Positions 58,960 to 64,000 of a stretch of DNA of 64,000 bases are shown here, one piece after another. Under the pieces are notes generated by a model that was given only the letters and a program-made list of their open reading frames with translations, made no database searches and was not told where the DNA came from. This DNA is from 3-1-20CM-4-69-9 sp963833655 (GTDB lineage: Bacteria > Actinomycetota > Thermoleophilia > Gaiellales > Gaiellaceae): contig CAWHYL010000006.1 in assembly GCA_963833655.1 (NCBI GenBank), positions 1 to 64,000 on the forward strand, read 5' to 3'. Positions within the stretch are counted from its first letter, which is position 1. Each line of letters starts with the position of its first letter. The position numbers and the translations under genes are program-made.

Positions 58960-60093
58960 TTAGGGAGCGCAGCCGCCGGTCGAGACAGGCCCACGTGCGG
59001 CGTCGAGCGCGGCGCGCACGACGCCGTCCGGAATCCCGTAGCCGCCGACGGAGCGCAGACGCGCCGCGAACACCGTCGACTCGACCGCGCCATGCGCGTC
59101 GACGACCGGTGCGCCCGAGTCGCCGTGCCGCACGCGCCCGCCGAGTGAGGTAATCGCGCGTGTAACAGGACCGCGGCCGTACGCGTCCTCCGCCAGGACA
59201 GTCGACGTGCGTCCGACGCGTGCCGGCGTGACCGTGAACGGACCGTTCTCCGGGAACCCGAGGACGGCGGCCGGCGCACCTTCGACGGCGGGCGCCAGCG
59301 GCAACGGACGCAGGCCGAGGCCGTCGACGTGCAGGACGGCGACGTCGTTCCTCGCGTCGAACAGATACGCCTGGGCCGGCAACCGGCCTCCCGACTGCAG
59401 CTCGACGACGGTGTCGGCCTGGCCGGCGACGACGTGGGCGGCCGTGACGACGAGATCGGGCCGCGCCGTCCACCCGGTCCCCTCCACGCCGACGCCGCAG
59501 GCCGTGCCGAGAACACGCACGACGCTCGGCGCGGCCGAGCGCACGCCCGCCGCGCGCGCGAGTCGTGGGTCCGGCGGAGCGACAGGCGCGGCCGGGCCGC
59601 TGATCGCGGGGAACGGGTCGATGCGTGCGAGGGCGTTGAGCACCTTCTCAGGCGAAACGACCTCGTTGAGGCGGCGGAGCAGCGCCGACTGCTGCGCGCC
59701 GTGCCGGAGATCCGCCTGGCCGGGCAGCAGGAGGGCGACGGCGCCGAGCACCCAGACGATCGCGAGCCCCGCGAAGGCGCCGAGCGCGAGACCGCCGGCG
59801 GAGTCGATCGTCGTGAGGCGTGGGGCGCGGATCCGCGCGCGCAGCGACGTCCCCGCAAGCGTTCCGAGCGTCTCGAGCAGGATCGCGCCGACGGCGGCGC
59901 CGGCGAGCGCGGCGAGCGGCGTGTACGGCGACGACTTCCCGCCCTGCAGCAACGACGGCGCGAGCCGCGAGCCGAGCCACGCGCCGAGCACGATGCCGGC
60001 GACGGACAGCGCGCTAGCGAGGAGCCCTTTCTTCCAGCCGATGAACGCCGTCAGCACAACGAACCCGAGGGCGATCAAGTCGACCTTGGTCAT
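58960..60093 (-). CDS. marP: MarP-like membrane serine protease (CvpA + trypsin)
   Basis: 377 residues. Four N-terminal membrane helices of the CvpA/colicin-V-production type (about 1-125) precede an extracytoplasmic chymotrypsin-like domain with His220 (VVTAAHVV), Asp250 (ARNDVAVLHV) and Ser326 (RHGDSGAPVV). Cys199 and the C-terminal Cys may form a disulphide. The architecture is that of mycobacterial MarP, needed for acid and oxidative resistance through cleavage of cell-wall hydrolases. Function here is inferred from that family. Confidence 0.9.
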   Translation of the reverse strand: MTKVDLIALGFVVLTAFIGWKKGLLASALSVAGIVLGAWLGSRLAPSLLQGGKSSPYTPLAALAGAAVGAILLETLGTLAGTSLRARIRAPRLTTIDSAGGLALGAFAGLAIVWVLGAVALLLPGQADLRHGAQQSALLRRLNEVVSPEKVLNALARIDPFPAISGPAAPVAPPDPRLARAAGVRSAAPSVVRVLGTACGVGVEGTGWTARPDLVVTAAHVVAGQADTVVELQSGGRLPAQAYLFDARNDVAVLHVDGLGLRPLPLAPAVEGAPAAVLGFPENGPFTVTPARVGRTSTVLAEDAYGRGPVTRAITSLGGRVRHGDSGAPVVDAHGAVESTVFAARLRSVGGYGIPDGVVRAALDAARGPVSTGGCAP

Positions 60094-60131
60094 TGGCTTC
60101 GCAGGGTACTCGCTACACTGGGCGTCCCTTT

Positions 60132-60205
<74 letters not shown>

Positions 60206-60256
60206 CTGAGTTCGACTCGCCCCACGGCGTCTCCACGAATCGGGTGTGAGTGGTGG

Positions 60257-63200
60257 TTAGCGTCTCACCCAGAGCTGGTCGGCGAACAGCCCCCAGTACG
60301 GGTGGGACTCATAGTTCGCGACGCGGGTCGAGAGGAAGTCGATTCCACGCTCGTTGACCATCGGCAGCCACACGGCTCTGTCGACGAGCTCGCGGTCGAT
60401 GCGGGCCCAGAGGTCCGCCGCCTCCCGAGGACGCGTCGCCAATAGCGATCGCGCTTGCCCGTTCAGGCGGTCGATCCGCCGGTCGCAGAACCATCCATAG
60501 TCGTTCGGACCGTCGCACGCGAACCAGGTCGCGAAGAAGCCATATGGCGTGTCGCCCCACGCCGCTGGAAGTAACTGGATCGAGTCGTAGGTGCTCGGCG
60601 GCGGGTGCGTAAGGGAACGGTGCGACATGAGGTGGACCTCGACGCGGTAGCCGAGCCGGCGGAGAACGACAGCGATGTACCGCACGACGTCCTCGCTGAT
60701 GGTCGGGTCGTCGGTCCACCCCCACACCCTGATGCGCTGGCCACGCGTGCCCGACGAGTCCACGAGACGACGCGCGCGGTCGAGATCGTGCGCATACGGA
60801 CAGTACCGGCGGTAGCCGGGAATCCCTGGCGGAAGCACCTGACACGCCGCGGTCGCGAGTGCGGACCCGCCGTACAGACGCGTGATGTCCCGCCGGTCGA
60901 TTGCGAAGTTCAGCGCGCGCCGAACACGTACGTCGTCGAACGGCGCGCGGGTCGTGTTGAACTGGAAGAAGTCGGTCGTCGGAATGACGTAGCTGTGCAG
61001 CTGCGACGGACGGCGCGCGCGGATCCCCGGCAGCAGCGATGCGGGGATGTTGTCGATGAGTGCGTCGGCGCGCCCCGCCTCTATCTCGCGGACCTCCTGC
61101 ACGGGCGAGAGTCCGAACCGCAGCAGTATTCGATCCGGGTTCCCGTCGGGTTGCGCGGCGTGTGACCACTCGTGGAAGTGCGGGTTGCGTCCCCAGACGA
61201 TCCTCTGCGCGCTCGCCTCCGTGATCTCGTACGGTCCGGTGCCGGGAATCGGCGTCGGGTCCGTGCGACGCCACGGCGTTCCCGGCGGAACCGGACTCGC
61301 GGCGGTGGCGGTCAGGTTCGCCAGAAAGTCGGGCTGCGGGTCCCGCAGCCGAAACACGACAGTTCGCGCCGACTCGTCCGTGACGATCCCGCGTGAGAGG
61401 TTGCAGCGCGACGGTGTGCAGGCAGCCGCGCCGACGAGACCCTCGAAGGCGTCCTTCGTCAGCGCGTCGAGCCGGAATGTTCGCTCGATTGCGCGGCGGT
61501 AGTCGGCAGTCCGCACGAGACGGCCGTCGGAGTAACGGATCCCAGGTCGCAGGCGGAAGGTGTACGTCGTCCCCCCATCCGTCGCAACGGGAACGTTCAC
61601 TGCCAGATCGGGGACGAGCCGTGTACCGGCGACCCCTTCCGCGTGCTCGTAGGTCACGAGTCCGTCCCGTGTCAGGGCGTCCGATGCCAATGGCAGCACG
61701 TCCGCCTGGAGAGCTGGGTCGATCGTGATCGGACGGGCGTGTAAGAGCGTCACGGTTCCACCGCGACGCTGCGCAACCGACTGCATGCCGACCCACACGT
61801 GCGAACCGAGAACCGCGAGCGCGGTCGGTCTGCCTTCGACCGCTGCCGTTCTGACAACGAGACCGCGATGCAGATCGATCCGCGATACCGAGCGCCCATA
61901 ACGGTTCGCCACCCACACGAATCCGTCTGTCACGGCCAGCGCCGAAGGACCGCTCCCCACCGGCAGCGTCGCCGTCACACTGCCGCTGCGTGTATCGATC
62001 CGCGCGACGGTCGAGTCGAGCGCGTTTGCCGTCCACACACTCCCCGGCGTGACGGCGAGGGCGCTTGGGCCCCCGCCGACGCGAACGGTCGCAAGCACGT
62101 TGCCCGCGCGAGGGTCGACCTCACTCACGGTCCCACCGTCGTAGTCAGCAACCCAGAGCGCCTGGTCGGTCACGGCGAGCGCACTCGGCGGGCTCGACAG
62201 GGTTACAGTGCGGCGGACCGTCCCGGTGTCCGGATCGATCTCGAGCAGCGAGGCGTCCGTCGCATCGGCGATCCAGAGGGCACCCCGCCCGAAGCCGAGC
62301 GCCGACAGCCGGCTGCCGCCGAGCCGGATCGTCTGCGTGACCGTTCCGGTCGATGGGTCGATCCGCGCGACGCGGTCGCCGGCGACGTTCGCCGCCCACA
62401 CCGAACCAGCTCCGACGGCGAGGACACTCGGCGAGCCACCGATCGTGATGCGGTCCCCGACGGTCCGCCGCCTTGGGTCGACCCGCTCGACGGCACCCCG
62501 GCCCGGTTCGGCGATCCAAAGCGAGCCGTACCCGCTCGCAACCGCTGCTGGCGCGCCCGTAACTTCGAGCGCCGCATGCAGCGCGTCCGCGTGAGCCGCG
62601 ACCTCGACGAGCCCGTCGGAGCCGAAGGCGACGGAATCCGACGAGCTTCCGAGGGCGACAGCCACGCCGATGCCCGTGCCAACGATCACTGCGGCCGCAG
62701 CGGCCGCCGCAATCCGCCGGCGGTTCAACCCCCACCGCGGCGCAGTCTCGGCCGGAGGAACTGGCGGCGCGAGTGTCGGATCGTGCGCGAGGATGGCCCG
62801 TTCGAGATCCTGCAGCGCGCGGCCGGGCTCAAGCCCGAGCTCCTCCGCGAGGCGATACCTGCCCGCGCGATATGCGTCGAGCGCGCGGGCCTGCTGGCCT
62901 GACCGGTAAAGCGTGACCATCAGCTGCCCGAGCAGGCGCTCGCGGAACGGGTGCTCCCGCACAAGCCGCTCGAGCTCTCCGATGAGCTCAGCGGCACGAC
63001 CGGAGGCAAGGTCTGCCTCGATCCGCTCCTCCAAGGCGCTGAGGCGGCGTTCTTCGAGCGCTGCGGCGGCCTCGGCCGCAAACGGCTCGTAAAGGAGGTC
63101 GGCGAGTGCCGCCCCGCGCCACTCGGCAAGGGCCGCACTCAGCGTCGCGGCGGCGTCGGCGGCCTCGCCAGTCGCAAGCTGTTCGCGTCCGCGCGCGACG

Positions 63201-63505
63201 AGCTCGTCGAAGCGGTCGAGGTCGACCTCGGCAGGGTCCGCCCGTAGGACGTATCCACCGGCGCGGCGCGTCAGCCGGTCCGCACCGAGGAGCTTCCGCA
63301 GGCGCGAGACGTACGCATCGAGCGTATGCGCGGCCGAGGCCGGCGGCCGCTCGGCCCAGAGGGCGTCGATCAGCCTGTCCCGCGAGACGACTGTGTTCCG
63401 CTCGAGGAGAAGGACGGCGAGCAGGGCACGCTGCTTCGGCCCACCCAGCGACAGCTCCCGTTCTTCGTCACGCGCCTCGATCGGGCCGAGAACGCTGAAG
63501 TCCAC
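60257..63505 (-). CDS. SARP regulator fused to membrane helix, beta-propeller and peptide-binding domain
   Basis: 1082 residues from GTG 63505, where SARP homology begins ('FSVLGPIEARDEE'); the Shine-Dalgarno sequence is weak and earlier starts up to 63580 are possible. Order: winged helix (1-90), BTAD repeats (95-240), one membrane helix (264-286), six or seven YVTN-like propeller blades of about 43 residues (300-610, 'SLWIAEP..GAVERVDPRR' type), then a full family-5 solute-binding domain (620-1080, 'GTGPYEITEASAQRIVWGRNPHF', 'FQFNTTRAPFDDVRVRRALNFAIDRRDI'). A one-component membrane regulator sensing a peptide-like ligand outside is the simplest reading. No transporter genes accompany it. 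Confidence 0.9.
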   Translation of the reverse strand: MDFSVLGPIEARDEERELSLGGPKQRALLAVLLLERNTVVSRDRLIDALWAERPPASAAHTLDAYVSRLRKLLGADRLTRRAGGYVLRADPAEVDLDRFDELVARGREQLATGEAADAAATLSAALAEWRGAALADLLYEPFAAEAAAALEERRLSALEERIEADLASGRAAELIGELERLVREHPFRERLLGQLMVTLYRSGQQARALDAYRAGRYRLAEELGLEPGRALQDLERAILAHDPTLAPPVPPAETAPRWGLNRRRIAAAAAAAVIVGTGIGVAVALGSSSDSVAFGSDGLVEVAAHADALHAALEVTGAPAAVASGYGSLWIAEPGRGAVERVDPRRRTVGDRITIGGSPSVLAVGAGSVWAANVAGDRVARIDPSTGTVTQTIRLGGSRLSALGFGRGALWIADATDASLLEIDPDTGTVRRTVTLSSPPSALAVTDQALWVADYDGGTVSEVDPRAGNVLATVRVGGGPSALAVTPGSVWTANALDSTVARIDTRSGSVTATLPVGSGPSALAVTDGFVWVANRYGRSVSRIDLHRGLVVRTAAVEGRPTALAVLGSHVWVGMQSVAQRRGGTVTLLHARPITIDPALQADVLPLASDALTRDGLVTYEHAEGVAGTRLVPDLAVNVPVATDGGTTYTFRLRPGIRYSDGRLVRTADYRRAIERTFRLDALTKDAFEGLVGAAACTPSRCNLSRGIVTDESARTVVFRLRDPQPDFLANLTATAASPVPPGTPWRRTDPTPIPGTGPYEITEASAQRIVWGRNPHFHEWSHAAQPDGNPDRILLRFGLSPVQEVREIEAGRADALIDNIPASLLPGIRARRPSQLHSYVIPTTDFFQFNTTRAPFDDVRVRRALNFAIDRRDITRLYGGSALATAACQVLPPGIPGYRRYCPYAHDLDRARRLVDSSGTRGQRIRVWGWTDDPTISEDVVRYIAVVLRRLGYRVEVHLMSHRSLTHPPPSTYDSIQLLPAAWGDTPYGFFATWFACDGPNDYGWFCDRRIDRLNGQARSLLATRPREAADLWARIDRELVDRAVWLPMVNERGIDFLSTRVANYESHPYWGLFADQLWVRR

Positions 63506-63523
63506 GTCGCTAGTGAAGCACTC

Positions 63524-63552
63524 TTGCGACGCGATTACGACATTCGTGCGAG
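63524..63552. promoter_or_regulatory. three SARP-type heptamer direct repeats, 11-bp period
   Basis: TTGCGAC (63524-63530), TTACGAC (63535-63541) and GTGCGAG (63546-63552) are separated by exactly 4 bp. They lie in the 99-bp interval between the SARP-fusion start (63505) and the divergent secreted-protein start (63605). SARP regulators bind heptameric direct repeats with 11- or 22-bp spacing, so this is a good candidate operator for the adjacent SARP fusion. Confidence 0.6.
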
Positions 63553-63604
63553 GCGCCGGAGCCACCATCGCAAGCATCAACCCGACGCGGACAGGAGGTT
63601 CGCC

Positions 63605-64000
63605 ATGTTCCGGCTGTTGCTCCTCGGAGCGCTCACACCCATCGCGGCCACGGCAGTCTCGGCGGCTGCCGTCAGCGGCCCCCAGCGCCTCACCGTCACC
63701 TCGAGCATCGACGGCAAGAAGGTGCTACCGCAGATGACCCGCTGGGTCGCACACCCGAACGTCGCACCCGCCGACGTCACCGAGCTCGACTTCCTGATCG
63801 ACGGGAAGCTGCGCTGGGTCGAGCACCGCTCGCCATACAACTACGGGAGCGACGACGACAAGGGCCACCTCGGATACCTGTTCACGAGCTGGCTCGCGCC
63901 GGGGAAGCATCGGTTCACGGCCCGCGTGAAGACGAACAGCGGGCGGAGCGCAACCGACGTCGTCCTCGCGCGCGTCCTCGCCGCTCCCGCGCCGCCCGCG
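63605..64000 (+). CDS. secreted protein, partial at window end
   Basis: ATG 63605 with AGGAGG (63593-63598) six bases upstream. 132 codons are visible and the frame runs off the window. A signal peptide ('LLLLGALTPIAATAVSAAA') is followed by a beta-rich region 'ELDFLIDGKLRWVEHRSPYNYGSDDDKGHLGYLFTSWLAPGKHRFTARV', which looks like an immunoglobulin- or carbohydrate-binding-like module. Divergent from the SARP fusion and sharing the heptamer-repeat region, so it may be that regulator's target. Function unknown. Confidence 0.8.
   Translation, partial: MFRLLLLGALTPIAATAVSAAAVSGPQRLTVTSSIDGKKVLPQMTRWVAHPNVAPADVTELDFLIDGKLRWVEHRSPYNYGSDDDKGHLGYLFTSWLAPGKHRFTARVKTNSGRSATDVVLARVLAAPAPPA

Noticed and set aside
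60257..63505. Two separate genes (SARP regulator and ABC binding protein) joined by error
   Set aside because: The frame is continuous, the joining region is a clean membrane helix followed by regular propeller blades, and there is no internal ribosome binding site or stop.

Overview
This is GC-rich bacterial DNA with many GTG starts and dense, overlapping operons. The gene set points to an actinobacterium: a BTAD/SARP regulator, an MprAB/HtrA-like stress system, a MarP-like membrane protease, ANTAR proteins and NarL-type two-component pairs. A soil lineage such as Thermoleophilia would fit, but the class is only a guess. There is one tRNA (Asp) and one SAM riboswitch. I see no rRNA, CRISPR array, prophage or plasmid origin.

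Region 1 (1-7.6 kb) is an insertion-sequence landing zone. Three copies of one IS110-family element (1418-2842 degenerate, 3448-4797 and 5405-6754 intact) lie among small stress or detoxification enzymes: two SnoaL-like paralogues, a YCII/DGPF protein and a frameshifted glyoxalase-like gene. The intact copies keep a conserved 291-bp leader that probably encodes the guide (bridge) RNA. The degenerate copy is a chimera with a piece of an IS481 element.

Region 2 (7.6-25 kb) is almost all on the minus strand. It holds a NarL-type kinase/regulator pair followed by an SRPBCC protein, a MacB-like ABC exporter and a membrane hydrolase. Next is a coupled trio of an alpha-oxoamine synthase, a membrane GAF-PAS-GGDEF-EAL protein and an MFS exporter, then an ArsR/AHSA1 operon with its operator embedded in the start of the ArsR gene.

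Region 3 (25-30 kb) is an MprAB-like envelope-stress regulon. A two-component pair, a secreted repeat protein, a secreted zinc peptidase and an HtrA protease all have TCTTAG-type direct repeats at exactly 11-bp period, ending 22-24 nt before their start codons. This is the clearest cis-regulatory pattern in the window.

Region 4 (30-44 kb) has an epimerase, a large FtsX-type exporter with a double-ATPase partner, and some small enzymes. It also has a coupled cassette CheB, CheR-coiled coil-PAS, histidine kinase, response regulator, STAS and ANTAR with no chemoreceptor, facing a second operon of XRE, ANTAR and two Cys-motif proteins.

Region 5 (44-56 kb) has a branched-chain amino-acid-type ABC importer (livKHMGF) with a class V aminotransferase, a bicupin and a MOSC protein, then assorted enzymes. 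A 230-bp cluster of perfect hairpins with recurrent GCGAAGC loops sits at 53.96-54.19 kb.

Region 6 (56-64 kb) has a structured leader and SAM riboswitch before a fused homocysteine methyltransferase/methylenetetrahydrofolate reductase, then a deaminase, a MarP-like protease and tRNA-Asp. It ends with a very unusual 1082-residue protein that joins a SARP DNA-binding regulator through one membrane segment to a beta-propeller and a peptide-binding domain. Its divergent promoter carries SARP-type heptamer repeats at 11-bp spacing.
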